DNA from: Glossina fuscipes
Lineage: Eukaryota; Arthropoda; Insecta; Diptera; Glossinidae
DNA: 64,000 nt
Reading direction: 5' to 3'
NCBI RefSeq assembly: GCF_014805625.2
Contig: NW_023998416.1
Location: 15,457,811-15,521,810, forward strand
Shown here: in pieces, positions 12,781 through 26,611 of the stretch
Position numbering within the stretch: position 1 is the first letter of the stretch
Layout of the letters: every line of letters begins with the position of its first letter
Program-made: the position numbers and the translations under genes
The notes under the pieces: generated by a model
What the model saw: the letters and a program-made list of their open reading frames with translations, nothing else
What the model was told of the DNA's origin: nothing
The model's database searches: none

Positions 12781-13005
12781 AAAATGGACGTCTCACTGTG
12801 TCAGCGCCCATAGAGAAAAGATGTGCAAAATAAGGGACGAGGGCGAACCACAGAGCAAAACGGAATAAATTCGCTTATGCGGCCACCGTTACACGCTAAC
12901 CAAGCTTGAAAGTTCATTACAGCATTGGAATGGCCAATGAATCTTGTTAAAACTTTTTTATTGAAATTTTTTATTATTTCCCAACTTTTTTTTTTTTTTT
13001 TTCAG

Positions 13006-13112
13006 TACAAGACATGTTATCAGAAGTGAGAGCATCCCATCAAATGCAACCGGATGGTTCGAAAATTTTCCTTGGCATAGATTCTTCAGGAAAACTTGAA
13101 GAGGATACTTGA
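13006..13112 (+). CDS. Candidate terminal exon of an unidentified plus-strand gene
   Basis: A 107-bp open segment is preceded by a near-ideal acceptor (T-rich tract plus CAG at 13003-13005) and closed by TGA at 13110-13112, with AATAAA 50 bp later (13162). In the frame requiring a phase-2 donor it reads ...QDMLSEVRASHQMQPDG and then SKIFLGIDSSGKLEEDT, a composition typical of real protein. I do not recognise the family. No matching upstream exon was found between here and wee, so the rest would have to lie further upstream, with wee inside an intron. Alternatively this is a retro-fragment, or a 32-aa ORF from ATG 13014. Confidence 0.35.
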
Positions 13113-13187
13113 ATTTTTTTCTTTTTTATTCATAGTATAATATTGCAAAAGTGTTGTTTTCAATAAAAAAATTCGCAGAAATGTGTA

Positions 13188-13222
13188 TAGTCCGTATAGT
13201 CTAGTGGTTAAGAAACCTTATT
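13188..13222 (+). repeat. tRNA A-box-like remnant
   Basis: TATAGTCTAGTGGTTA resembles the D-arm/A-box of tRNA(Asp/Glu/His). No anticodon arm or B box follows, so at most this is a fragment of a tRNA-derived repeat. Confidence 0.25.
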
Positions 13223-15955
13223 TTTTGGCAGTAGCAGTGATTGCTGTTTGTTTGACATGTTGCAGCTTGGGCTTAAAATTAAAAAAATATTATTGTGCTT
13301 TTCTTTCTACCTCAATCAGCAACGAAGACATAAAAAAACACTGCAAGCACTTGTACTGTATAAAAATACCGTCAAGCAGTTAAAGTATGTAAAGGCGCAA
13401 GTGCGATTATCTTGAAAGTGCATTTTTAAAGTTCCTATATCAAGCCGCATTCGACATTTGAATTGGACTTGTTGATAGCAATTGAATATTAATACCAATA
13501 ACAACTTAAACTATGACGATGGATTTAGTTGTCGTCTATAGATGTTACCTCCAATTACGTAGTCGTCTTTTGGCACTTTGCTCATTATTAATCTTAAGGA
13601 TATAGAATCCAGTAGAGTCCATCTAAAATTAAAGATAAAATACACAAGGTCCAATGTCAATTGATTTAAGACTAATTATCTTCGAATTCTCAAAAGCATT
13701 ACGCGAGTGCAAATGACACCTGCTTGTTGTTGTGGTCATATGTACTTTAGGTGTTCCTGTCTGGGGTATTTATATTTACTAGCTGTTCAACAGCTTAGAA
13801 ACTTACGTGGAAATATAAAATTACGCGGAGCCCTTGTAGTATAACAACAATTCCTTCGTTTTTCGGTCGGTGAATTTCAGTTACTGAAAGTTCTCCAATC
13901 TCTTCAGTCAGTTCGACATCTTCAACCTGAATCGGTTTCCGCATTCCTTTTCCTTTCCTTGTCGTCATTCCTTTCTCCATCAATTTTCGATTCAATAACG
14001 CTTATGTCGGGGAAGCTGAAATCGGGGAAGCTTAACTCTGGCGTCACTTTTATTTGAAGCTGAGACGCAATCTTACTTTAGATTGTTTCGCTTGGGGAGA
14101 ACTTTTCGCATAGGTACAGTGACACTTAACTCAGTTTAATTGAAGCATAATATAAATGCAAAAAATAAGGCAGATATTGGATTAACCGAGAAGCGATAAA
14201 TTATTTTGATGTTTCTGCGAATCACTAGGGAAAAAGGAAAAGCGCAGTGATATATTTTCCGTTTGAGGAAAATTTTATTACTGACGTGTCGATATGCCAA
14301 CAATCGTTACTTTTTACTTTTACTTTACTTTCTTTTCATTTATTTAACTCACAAATCTCAAGGCCTACGTGTAGACGACAAATAAGAAAAGAAAATTCTT
14401 TTTCTACTCAAGGCTAACTTTTCGAGTAGAGGAAAAAACTTGAAATTACTTTGCGACATATTGTTTAAATTCTGATGGCGATTACGTAGATATCAAGCGG
14501 GGAAGACAACAGGAATACTCCGTGCTCACTGGATTTCGGAGAGGAGAGCGAGTTTTTGAGTTCAGGCCTCTAACATTTTGGTAAATAAAAGTTAGTGGGC
14601 CCGAAAAAATACCTATTTTTTGAGTGATCCCAAGAAATGAAATCCTTTTTTTAATGATCCAACTGGCCACAATGGTTTGTTTACCAGAATTTCCTTATAT
14701 TCAGTTGTGACTGACATTTTAATTGACGAGACATGGAGCCAATTTGAAAATGCTTACGCGCTTCAAATTGACAGAAGGGACTTTTACAGCCAGACAACTT
14801 TTTATGTGATCCACAGGCGCCAGTCTTGACGCGAATATTGCCTTTCTGGGGGTTAGTGCCGACAAGCAGTAACAATATGGTTTGCAGGTAGCGAGCTTTA
14901 ATTTGGCGAATATTTGTCTATAAAAATATCTGATAAGTTGAAAACAAATTTGTGGAGCGAATTATCGTTCTGTAAGTTAACTGATGTATATAAAAGAAGT
15001 TGCAAAAGCTGCCGATCGACAATATTGAGACGAATTATTTTCAACAAACATTGTAAAGGTTATAAAGCAAGAGAAGAATTATAATCACAAGAGCAAATGT
15101 ACTATTTGCAGAACTTACGCAAGAACGGTCTTAACAGTATTGATAACAGAATTAGGGGATAATTTAAAACAAATTATTGCCTCAACTGTGTTTTAAGACA
15201 GTTAGATTTAATAATAAGAATTTTATTTATAGAGTGTGCCAAATTCTTTGGTAAGAAATATTTCATATCTTTAGTACTCAAAGGCTTTTCGAAAGAACCT
15301 AGTGTGCCAATTATAAGTTTTTTAATCAACCGAGCGGCTGCCGCCTAGAGAAATTCGAGGAAAAACCTATATACGGCCATACCAATCATCGAACAAGGAA
15401 CTAAGGCTTAGCGCAAGCATTGTTAAACAAGAGCGGATGTCTTTTTTTCTTTTTAACTTACTACCACATCGTAAAGGTCAACCCAAAATTTGAAGTTAGG
15501 ATATCAGGTAAATTTTGACTTTGAATAGTACGAATAATGCTTGTGTTAAAAAGATCAAAATGGTTGTGTTAAAGAGATCAAAAAGGCGAAAAGTATTTCA
15601 TTGGATTGACAAACTGAAATGCGTAGAAAATGGACTAAAGCACAAAGACTATTTTCCTTCTAAGAATTTTACATATTGCTAATCGAAATCATAAATCGCA
15701 GTTCTTATTCTTTTGTTGTTTTATTAACTTTTGTTTGCATGTGGACCACCCGAATTAGAAAAAAAATTTATTGAAACCCACGAATCCATAAAAAATTAAT
15801 GCTTCGCTTTATTTTTTAAAAACAAATGGTTTAGCGATATTATAAGCAAATGAATTTCTGATTCTTTTTCCTATACAAAATATGCTCGTGCTTATGCTTA
15901 TTCGGCTATTGTGAAGCTAAAAATAATAATGTATTTGTAATGTAATAATGATTAT

Positions 15956-16008
15956 TATCACGGTTTTCCGTACCGTGATAGGCGCGTTGCCAATTGTTTG
16001 AAATTGGC
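15956..16008. repeat. Two adjacent perfect hairpins
   Basis: TATCACGG (15956-15963) pairs with CCGTGATA (15973-15980). Directly after, GCCAATT (15989-15995) pairs with AATTGGC (16002-16008). Both have loops of 6-9 nt. This could be a transposon terminus, a structured RNA or chance. No flanking duplication was identified. Confidence 0.4.
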
Positions 16009-19000
16009 TGGCTCCCCTGTAGGCTTACACCATTATAAACATTCAATTCTACAAAGTCTTTTTCGGATTAACAGCTGAATTAAGTTCGTACCAGTTGAAT
16101 TTGAAAATTCTTTAGGCACACTTCTATGTTTGAAAATAAATTCGCGATTATAAAAATTCTTAATTTCTTTTATTTTACAAGTTAGCTTAGAATTAAACCG
16201 TCATAATTGTTAAACAACGCCCTCGCTAAATTCCCTGTTGAAAGGCAAGGCACAGAGTCGCTTATATTAAATAAATGGTTAAAAGCCCAACTTAACAACT
16301 TAAATTTTAATGCCAATCAGCTATGTTAAACGCGCAACTTAACAGACCAGAAGGGTTCAACTCTGTGAATAACGGACCAAATAAGCAAAAGCCGTCGGCA
16401 AATCTTTTGTAGCTTTTGGCTACAAATCTGGAGGTAATTTAAAGATATGAGACGTTATACTTGCCCACTGTAGCAACCAAAGAATCGTTAAAATCTTCCA
16501 TTCATAATAAAATGGAAACAAAATCAAAATTAAAGCGAAGCAAACTAAAACAATGTAGTGTGAGTAACACCAAAGGCATTCAACACTAAAAATTTCATGT
16601 TGGCTACTCCCTACATAATTGCACATATTTTGTAAAGTTTGACAACAACTGAAAGTTGTAGAAAATTGCATGCTAGCAACCTTGTCAATCCAAATACTAA
16701 TAAACCATAATTTTTCCAATATAAGCGCTTATTTGCTACTTCCTTTTAAATTAATTTGCAATATGGTCGAATTAGTTTCAAATATTACTCATATATTTGG
16801 GGCAATTAAAAGAAAGAAAAAAATAATAACTTTTCCGAATTTAAACCACATTTTATTTAAATTTCTTTTAAATAAGTTCCACAAACTCCAATGATTAAAA
16901 AAAAATGCTGTTATCGTGCTTTTACTCACCATCTGTCTTTTTCTCAAAAAAAAAAAAAAAAATATAATTGCTTTTGCATTTTGAAATTATTTGATGTTTT
17001 TCTTAATATGTTTTTTACAATTTTTATTAATTTTTTTCTTTTGTTTTTTTTTTTAGTATTAATTATTCATACCATTTTACTATTTTTTTTTTTTTTTTAA
17101 TTTTTTCAATAATGTACGGTTCTAAACACTTATATGTCGAGCTTTTTTTTTTTGTTTTATATTAGTAATATATATAATAATTTATTTAACTTTTAATTCT
17201 TTGTTTTTTTTTTTTTTTTTTTTTAATTATTACTACGGATTATAATGTATAGAATGTACTCATTTTTCGTTAATATTATATTATTATATTCTGGTTTTTT
17301 GCTTTTAATTAATGTTATAGATGAAATTTTCATTGTCTAATTTCGTGTATTTCAATAAGATAAAACCCATAAGAAAAAAAAAGAGAAAAACTATTGTAGA
17401 GCTTAGATAATCGCTTCGTTTTATTGTAAGAAATCTGTTTAAAAACCAAAGAGAAAAATTAAAACACAATAACAGATATCCAACATTTATGCCTATGATC
17501 ACTTTTTTTATATCGGCCATCTACTATTACAATTACATGTACTCTATGATTTAAAATAGCATTTGTATATCGGATGTTTTTGTTCCATTTATTATTTCGC
17601 TTTCTTAAAGTGGTTTAATATTAGTTTTTTTATTTAAGAATTGCGTTTGTTTAGTTTTATATGAATGTATTTTAATTATTAATTTTCCTTTTTTTTTTTT
17701 TTTTTTTGCTCAGTTTGCACATAAAACTTTTTCTCATGGTTATTGTAATCAATTGTTTTCTTGTTGTTTTGAATTTTTTCTTTTTTTTTGTCAAACGTTG
17801 TTATTTTATTTATTTAATTCATTTATTATAAGTTTTTGCATATTATTTTGGTTTTAGTAACGATGTTCTTGATAGATATTATTTCTTATATTTTGATTAA
17901 TTAGGCACTGTGTTCAATTATTACAACTAAAAAAAATTTAATTTAAATTTTGTTTATTTTTAATGTTAATGGTTTTGTTTTTATTCATTTTTTTTTTTAT
18001 TTTTATTTAATGCTTTTTTTTTTAATATATATGTATTTTGCTTCTTTTGTAGTGTTTTATATATTTTAATTAATATGTTGTTGCTGTTGTTGTTGTTGCG
18101 GTTGTTGTTGTTCTGCTTCTTATATATTTAACTTTCTTACAATTTTTACTCCTTATTTGTTGCTGTTGTTTACGTGATTTGTAAAATTTTTCAAAAAATT
18201 ACGAAATATTTTATATTTTAAATATAACTTAAATGTAATATTAGAGAGAGACAGAGAAAAAGAGAAATGTTTTATGAAACATATAAATATGTTTTTTTAG
18301 TTTAATAATAATAATAATATTAATTTCTGTAAAACCTAGAAATGCTATTAAACAGACCGTTGATGTCATTACTATCGAATCGATATACGTGTATATATAT
18401 GTATATATATACTTTTTTTTTTTTATAAAAGTGAGGGAACCTTACTGTCATATTTTTAACTACGATATATATTTTAATTTATTACATTACATATTATTAC
18501 ATACGTTTTGCTTGTTTCTTAATCCTTTAATAAAACATTCACTTATGCATGAAATTTAAATCAAAATTATGAAAGCAAAAAAAAAAAAATGCATATTTTT
18601 TTGAAGCTGAATTTTTGGACTCTTAAAAAAATCTGCTTATGAGATTTTTTTTGCAAAACTTTAATGCAACTGATGTTAGAATGCATTTCATAAAATAGGA
18701 ATGTAAAAACATTTAAAGAATTCGAGTAAAGCGAAACTGTTTTAGAGAAAGCGGAAAAAAACTGAATTCGATTTAAAGGACGACTTAACAAAATCCATTG
18801 TTGCTTTTATCGACAATGTATTTGAGATTTGTTTTTAACGTTACAATTGATATATATATATATATGTAGCAAGTTTCCATAAGAGTTAGTCATATTTAAA
18901 TTTTTAACTAATTTTTTTTTTTCAATAAAATGCTTAAAAAAAGTTCGAGCATAATAAAGAGCAATTGAAAGGTGAAGTTATAATATAATCCATAATTAAA

Positions 19001-19739
19001 ATGTAATACATCCGATTTTACATGCTTTTTACTAATCACTTACGCAGAGTAATTCGGATCGATCGGTTTGTGTAAATTATAAAACCTTTATTTCCATATA
19101 AAGATAACCAAGGCATTTAAGAGATTTCTCTTCATTTCCGTATCTTGTCGCTGGTTCCTTGCTTAAAAACAAAACAAATAAAATTTATTGTGCTACAAAG
19201 TTAAGTTAAGCTGAAGATGTCATATCCCCGCTCTTAAGACCGATTTTATATCACTTAAACTCAATTTAAGTGTCTGTAACACGGAAGGACGGAAGAATAT
19301 ATTCAAATTTCAGATATAACATATAATCTCATTCATTATTAAATAATGAATCCGTCCGTCTGTCCTAGCATCTATGGAATATTTATGATAAGCACGTTCT
19401 TTGTGGCAAATATTAAGATATCACGCGGTTTTACATTTAGCTAAAACCCAGGAGAACCTTGCACGTACAAGTCGACCGGAACGGTCACAGAATACGCCTA
19501 TAATATAAGGTGAGAACGTCTTTGTAAAAACATTCTATTTATTGTCCATTGCTCATGAATTGCAACAAATGGAATTGTAAAAATATCGACGTATACAGGA
19601 TGGGTAATCCCGCAGTCGGCTACAATCGGCCAATCGTTTTTTTTTTTTTGTCAGAATGCAGCTAGGGAGTATAAAATATTGGGCTAATTGTTTTATTGGT
19701 TCCACTTTAAGTTTGAAGTTTAAAAAAAAAAATGTCAAA

Positions 19740-19970
19740 AACTTCTAGTTGGCCCACAATTAAATACCCTGCACCATCCTATAGTTGTCATACAATGCCA
19801 TTTTCAGTAGCGTGGCCTTGGGCGAAAACATGTCAGGCTTCCAAATTTCATCAAAATCTCCCAAAAACTGCGTCTTGCGGGTTGAAGAAAAGTTAGCAAG
19901 ACGGACAGACAAATTTCGTTTAATTCATAGAATGATTCTGAGGTTTGCCTATCTCAATCTCTTCTAGGTG
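19740..19970 (+). repeat. Dispersed fly repeat fragment
   Basis: Begins near GTTGGCCCACAATTAAATACC and runs through CCAAATTTCATCAAAATC to AGACGGACAGACAAATTTCG and GATTCTGAGG. This order (TACCCTGCACC, then AAATTTCATCAA, then GACGGACAGAC, then GATTCTGA) is the signature of a non-autonomous element common in fly genomes. No ORF is present. Confidence 0.5.
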
Positions 19971-20024
19971 TTGCATATACCGCACACGATGGAAGTTATA
20001 ATAATACTCGATTTCTAAACGGAG

Positions 20025-20048
20025 GGAGAGAGAGAGAGAGAGAGAGAT
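20025..20048. repeat. (GA)n microsatellite
   Basis: About 12 perfect GA dinucleotides after GGAGG. Unremarkable simple repeat. Confidence 0.8.
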
Positions 20049-20746
20049 AGAAGAAGTGACTGCTTGTTGAGTACTGAAGCTGGAAAGCAATCTTCGTTTA
20101 AAAAGACGAAAAGACGATGAACTCATGTATTAAAAAGAAATCTATTTGAAAGAACAGTGTACGGTTATATAATAACAGTACCCATGGAATTTTAAAAAGA
20201 TTTACTTAATTAATTTTATTGAGATAGAAAGTTGAAGTTGAAAGTTGAAGAAATTTGCTTCGAAATTCTAAAAGGGCAACCTTCACGTAGGGAGTAAAAA
20301 TATGCTCCACAAAAAAATAAATAAATAAATAATAATTCTTGTAGCAGATATCGTACAATAATAACAATTGTAGTCATATCAATTCGCATTAATTTTAAAA
20401 AATTTTTATCGCAATTGCGTTTAATTAATATTAATTTTTTTTAAAACTTAAACAATACATATCGGGCCAAGTGTTTTTACTGTTTACGCATTTTATAAAA
20501 TTTAAAAGCACTTCATACTCGTTTGCATTTATTATAATTTTTACTGTCAAGCCTTATTAAATTGAAATGAATTTAAAATAGATAAAAAAAAAAAGACTAA
20601 TTAATGTAATATATATTTATTGTTAATGAGAAAATTGCATACGAGTCGAATGTTTGCAACACTTGCTTCGCGCAATCATCACGAAACTCGCTTCAATCGT
20701 ATTTGGGCGAGCACTAGAGGACATAAATGTGATGTGGGTGCGTGTT

Positions 20747-20762
20747 TGTGTGTGTGTGTGTG
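20747..20762. repeat. (TG)n microsatellite
   Basis: Short TG run preceded by GGGTGCGTGTT. Simple repeat. Confidence 0.75.
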
Positions 20763-23700
20763 CTATTCTTGAACTCCAACTAACATGTCTTATCTTAAAT
20801 TTTTATATGAAAAAAAAAAAAAAAAAACATTGAATGAAGTTTACTTTTTGTTGAGCGTAGCTAGGACCACCCGCAAAAAGTGTCCCATTGCTCGGTTATT
20901 GAAACTTTATAATTAAACTAAAATAATAAAACTGCGTCTTATTCAATGCACAGTGAAAAGAATATAAATAAATTTTTAAAAAATCGGTTGTCGACAAAGT
21001 CATTGCAATACATGTATGATGCATGGCTCGCATCCGAGTATGAGCTGCCCATGGGACATGTCGCTAGATGACGATATCATAAAATATATCTACTATTGTA
21101 ACATATGTTGTAAGAACTCTGGACAATGTACAAAGTTTTAAAATATTGCCATTGGAATTAGTCAGTGATCGCAAGCCATCTCTCCGGTAGCACCAGCGTA
21201 CTTTTATTTAAATAATTTCGCGTAAGAGTATTCGCGATTAGTCAGTCCGTCCGTCCGTCCGTGAGAGTGTGTGAGTGTGTGAGTGCTCCCAGATTAAAAA
21301 CTTAAAATTATATGCAGCAATGCGAAACATGTATAGGATGAGCGTAACTCTTTATTATTATTATTATTATTATAATTCATTTATCCCAAGATGAAATCTA
21401 GCAACTAAGATTATCGCCTCAATGTGAGGCCGTTTTCTTTTGGCAAGAAATTTGCATAAAAGTTGTTATTTGCTTAAGGAAAATTCAACCGCTCAACGTT
21501 CCACTTAGCTATAAAAGTGACGCGTATAAAATTCGTAAGGTGAAGGAAGTTTCAATCGACACAACAACAATCTAACGTAATCAGAGAAAGCATAAATTTT
21601 AGCACATCTTCTTTAAAGCGAGTATTGCAATGCAAAGCGTAACATAATCAAAAAATTTAAGATCAAAGTTCAAATGAGCCTCAAAGACTCATATCGTGTG
21701 TACAGCAAGGTTAAAGGTATCGCTGGAGCGATTTTCCAATCGTTGCGTGCTTAAAAATGCAAACACTTTTCCTTGTCTCTGTTGTACGGTAGGTATATTT
21801 TTGCGTGAATACCTTCTAGTCTTTGTATATTGATTTGGCAAGAAAGAAATTTCGGTTTGGCAACATATTGCAAGACAGACACACCGCGGTGACAGATTTC
21901 CTATTAATTTTTACTAACTCTAATCAAAATTAGGATAGTCCTGAACTTAACCTGATAGAATATGAAAGGAGAAAACTCTTATACGCTAACTTTGATATCG
22001 CCGCAATCAGAATTCACGCAATAGACTGCTAAGCCAATTTCCGTATCCATGTTGATCACACGTATTATGAATTTTACGAGATCGCTGATGTATTTATATT
22101 TGGTTTGGCAAAGATTGAACAAATAATTTTTTGTCTAGCCTTTCTTCCTTCCTTCAGTTGAAAAGTGAATTTTGAAGGAATGGGGTTATTTTCTTCATCA
22201 TTTTTGGACTTCTATGTCTTATGTTGCTTTAGCAATTAATTGAAATCTTTGATTAGGAGACAACAAGTAGTCATTTTCCTTTTCGTTCCTTCCTACCGTA
22301 GCTTGCACGAAACCGATTCAAATGTAAATGGAATTCAAGATGACGTCATATTTTGTGTAATAAAAAATAAATCGTTTTTCAATGAAAATCGTAACAGGCT
22401 TTGCCGTCTTCGCAATTTCTTCTATATTCACTACAATTTAAGTTTAGAACTCGTAAATTTACACTGGTAGTCGCGAAATTGTAAGCCAAAAATCGAATCT
22501 TTGAAACTTCGGAAAGAAGTTTGAAATTGAAATTGGTAAGAAAGTAGAAAACTGAAAGTGGAAAATCAATAAAGCAAAAACAAAGCATAGTTTGCGTAGA
22601 ATGAGCAAAAATACAAAATTTGAAGAAATTATAATTTCTAAATTTTCTGATTATGAACTCGTTATATCATTTTGTAAATCACTAGATTTTCGTGAGTTAC
22701 GACCAAAAATGGAGTACGCGCAATAAGGCCGATGTTTAAAATATTTAATTAGATAAAATGAAAAAAAGAAAAATGCAAAGAAAACTAAAAACGTTTTATT
22801 ATTTTTGTTATCTGTTTCAGCTCAATATATATGAATTTACTATGTATGTATGTATGTATAAATAAATGTATATATACCTTGAAAATAATAATAAAAAATA
22901 ACCTGTATAGCTTATAATAGAAATATGTTCAAATATCAAATTTATATATATACGTATGATTAGTGCTAATATATGTGTATACCCTTTTTTCCTTTCATTG
23001 TTAGAAAGAGGACGACGAACAGGAGAGGGTTATAAATCTTGTTACTTTATGTTATATTATATATGTGTTGTAATTATATGTGTAATATTATTATGTGTAT
23101 ATGTATATGTAAATATATGGGTTTTTCCTTTTTTTTTTTTTTTTTTTTTAATTTAAATTTTAAATCATTATTATTATTACATTAGCAAGTACGTGTTGTA
23201 TATTTCCATGTATAGATTATCTTTTCAAAAAAAAAAAAAATAATAAAAATAATAATAAAAAATTGTTTTACAATTAACAGTCAGTGTTGTTGTTTCGTTA
23301 AATTTAATGAAATCTGGTTTTAAAAGTATTTTTCTTTTCATTTATTTTAACTTAATTAATGCTAAAATTTTACTTGCAAATTTGTTGTTGTTACCTTATG
23401 TTTCATTTAAATTTTTTTCTTTTTTTTTCATTTTTTGGGATTGTGTTGCTATACCATTTAAAAAGACAAAAACAAAAAAAAAAAAAAAAAAAAAAAAAGG
23501 AATTAAAAGTTTTTTAATTTTCACTAAAAAAATAAAAAAAAAAAAAAAATATATATATATATAGACGAAGATCTTTATATAAAATTTTCAAATTTCCCAT
23601 TAAAAAAATTAACTATTTTAAAATTTACTCTGTGTTATGAAATAGATAACGCTATCAGGTGTTTAAGGTGTGCTTGTAATTTTAATTTTTCTTATAGAGG

Positions 23701-24304
23701 ACTTTTTCTTCTTTCTTTTAATATATACTTTTAACATTTTTCAATTAATTTTATATATATAGTTAAGTATGCTTAGTTATTAAATTTTTTAATCGTATAA
23801 GTTTTCTTCATATAGAATTATACATGCATATATATACATATATACATACACATGTATAGATTACATTAGATTAATACATAATTTTGTTTATGAATTATTT
23901 TTTAATTTTTTTCTTCTTTTCTTTTCTTCATGATGACATATATATTGTTGTTGTATTTGTTGCTTTCCTACTGTTCGAGAATAGATGTTGATGCCGTTGC
24001 TGTTTTGTTTTATTATTTTAGTAAACTTGTTTGATTTTGAAACAAGGCTTTTTTTTATATATAACCCATCAGTTCTTGTTGCAAATTATATAAAACAAGT
24101 AAAATAAAAATAAGTTGGCTCTCAAATCTTTTTTCATTTTTAATTACATGAGACTGGTTTTCTACGAAAATATGTGTGCTTGCATGTGTGTGCTTGTGTG
24201 TGTGTGTGTTGTATGTAAAACTTATTTACTGTTTTTATTTACTAACAATATTATTACATTAGTAAGAAACCTATATACATACATAGCAGCCTTTAAAGTG
24301 TTCA

Positions 24305-24377
24305 AAAATTATATATATACATATATATATACATGAATACATAAATGCCAATATATATATATGCATACATATATATT

Positions 24378-24409
<32 letters not shown>

Positions 24410-24450
24410 CATATATTTAATTCATATATTAATATATACATATGTGTATA
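24305..24450. repeat. TA/TATACA-rich simple repeat
   Basis: Long imperfect run of (TA)n interrupted by CATA and GTATA units. Similar runs lie at 24805-24845, 25459-25515, 25905-25937 and 26545-26570. Confidence 0.8.
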
Positions 24451-25901
24451 TAAATATACAGATACAAATTAAATTAATTAAATATCTTTTACTGATACGT
24501 ACAATATAACAAATTTTCCCAAGTCTAAATATTAAAAAGGACAAAAAACCTTAGGCTTAATTTTAATTACTATACCAACCCCTTGGTTTATTTACTGATT
24601 TATTGTCCAGTATAAGAAAAAAAACATTAATCCGAATATTTCTTTTAAATCTTCTCCAATTTATTGTCCCGTATTCAAAAAAACAAAATCTGAATATCTT
24701 TTCTAAATGTTTAAATTAATGTTTGGCTCTTGTTTTATTAAATCATATTTCTTTGCAAAAGCAAAGTAAAGGAAAAGTATATTAATTTCTTAACCTTTCA
24801 GTTTTATATATATATATATATATATGTATACATATATGTATATAAGCCAGCCGTATTTTTATCTTTTTGTAAAACTAAACTTTATAGAGTACTGACGATG
24901 ACCTACAGTAAAAAAAATTTTTTTTTTATCCCAAACAAAAAACTGAAAAGACTTTTCTTATAAAACACATTATTCATAATTTTGTTTCCTTCAGTTTCTT
25001 TTTTTTTCTTTTTTACTATTTAGGTAAACTTGTTTTATTGATAATGTTTGTATAATAAATGTATGCTACAGTTCACCGAAAGTAATTAACATTAAAATAT
25101 TTAAAAAAATGTCTCTTTATATAATTAGAAACAAATTATAAAAACAAATTTAAAAAAAAAAACCTTAATTCCTTGGGGAAAGGAAAGTAATTAGTTTAAA
25201 CATGGTTTACTTAGTTTCTTTTCTCTCTTTAAATGTAATTCTATTTGCTTATAGACCTTTTTTTGCATATTACTTTATATAAATATTTTATATTTTAAAT
25301 ATATTTAATAATTTCTATTTAAGTTTGTCTGTTTACATATTCATGAAAAACAAAATGTCTAAAAAACGGTATGTTTAAATGGATGTATGTATATATGTAA
25401 CTATAGTAGAGGGGAGAAGTAATCGTAATTGTAGGTTATACTATATGTCGGTCATATATATATATATATATATATACACAAATACATGTATATATATATA
25501 TATACATATATGCATAATTCAGTGTCTGGTTTTGTGTTTGTGTGTGCTCCCGCGTGTGTTTCTAAGATAATTTCACTAATAGTAATAGTTTTACATGCAG
25601 ACACACATTTATCATTAAATTTATCTCATAATTATTATTAATGTTAATTACAAAAAAAAAAAAAAAAAAAAAATTAAAAAACTGAAATCTTTAAAAAAGG
25701 TAATATTAAGATTGAACTTTTTTTTTAAATGTAAACGTAAAATTGAAAATATTCATATATTAACATTTACACGTCGTCTTAGGAGATTTCTGAAGCAAAG
25801 AAGAAACTTTCTACTAATTTGCTATTAACAATAAATTATAAATGAAAATTTAGGCTTTTCTTTAAAAAACCAAAGACAACAAAAATATGTAATTAAAAAA
25901 A

Positions 25902-25942
<41 letters not shown>

Positions 25943-26160
25943 TATATTTCTTCGTTTTTATTTGTTTTATTCAGCAGCATTTTGTTGATCTTTTTCGTTC
26001 CTATTAATAAAGAAAAGCTTAACCTCTTTATTGTTTCAGTTTATCAGATTGTTGTATTGTTTGAGACGAACGTGTTCTTATACTTGTTGTGGTTGGTTGT
26101 TATAAATCTAACTTTTTCCTTCCTTTAAACTCTTTAGACTCGTAAGTAATTTCTAGTAGT

Positions 26161-26611
26161 AGATTAGATCTCTTTAACCTAATTTGTTGTGGTTGCTTGT
26201 TTATTTTTAGTTTAGTTCAGTTAATTGTTTACACACATATTTTTCTTACTTTTGTTTTTGCACTAATATCATATAATTAACTAATTTGTTGTTGTTTTTT
26301 CTCTTTTCGTAAGTTAATTATAATAAATTAATTTAAAATTACATTATTTTTATTTTACTATCTTGTCGTAACGTTGCAATAAGAGTAAAAAGACCACGTT
26401 CCGCTATATTTAAGGTATAAAAATTCTCTTTTTCGGTTGCTTCTCAGAAGAATGATAAATTTGTTACACTGTTTTCTGATCTTAGTATATATATATATAT
26501 ACAGACAGAACTAAGCCATATTAATTTTATATAAACATGTATATATAAATATATATATATATATATATAAACACGCAACCACAACAAATTAGGTTAAAGA
26601 GATCTAATATA
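26161..26611. repeat. Inverted repeat pair abutting the assembly gap
   Basis: The segment at about 26163-26203 (ATTAGATCTCTTTAACC ... GGTTGCTTGTTTA) recurs as its reverse complement at about 26568-26607, about 39 bp with one mismatch. The second arm ends 4 bp before the N gap. This may be a genuine palindromic duplication or a contig-end assembly artefact. Confidence 0.75.

Larger units (their letters stand above)
11925..13005. other. wee upstream region and intergenic DNA
   Basis: Expected to contain the wee promoter and 5' UTR (minus strand). It includes three TTTACGGGA copies at 12301-12332 and a tRNA(Trp)-like relic at about 12715-12780. It ends in a 16-17 nt pyrimidine tract plus CAG, a splice-acceptor-like site at 13005. 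No open frame was supported. Confidence 0.5.

Noticed and set aside
13188..13260. Functional tRNA gene suggested by the GTCTAGTGGTTA A-box
   Set aside because: No anticodon arm, no B box and no closing acceptor stem.
17305..17520. 71-codon minus-strand ORF with ATG and two hydrophobic segments
   Set aside because: Lies in the A/T-tract region where T-rich plus-strand DNA produces such frames by chance; no homology is recognised.
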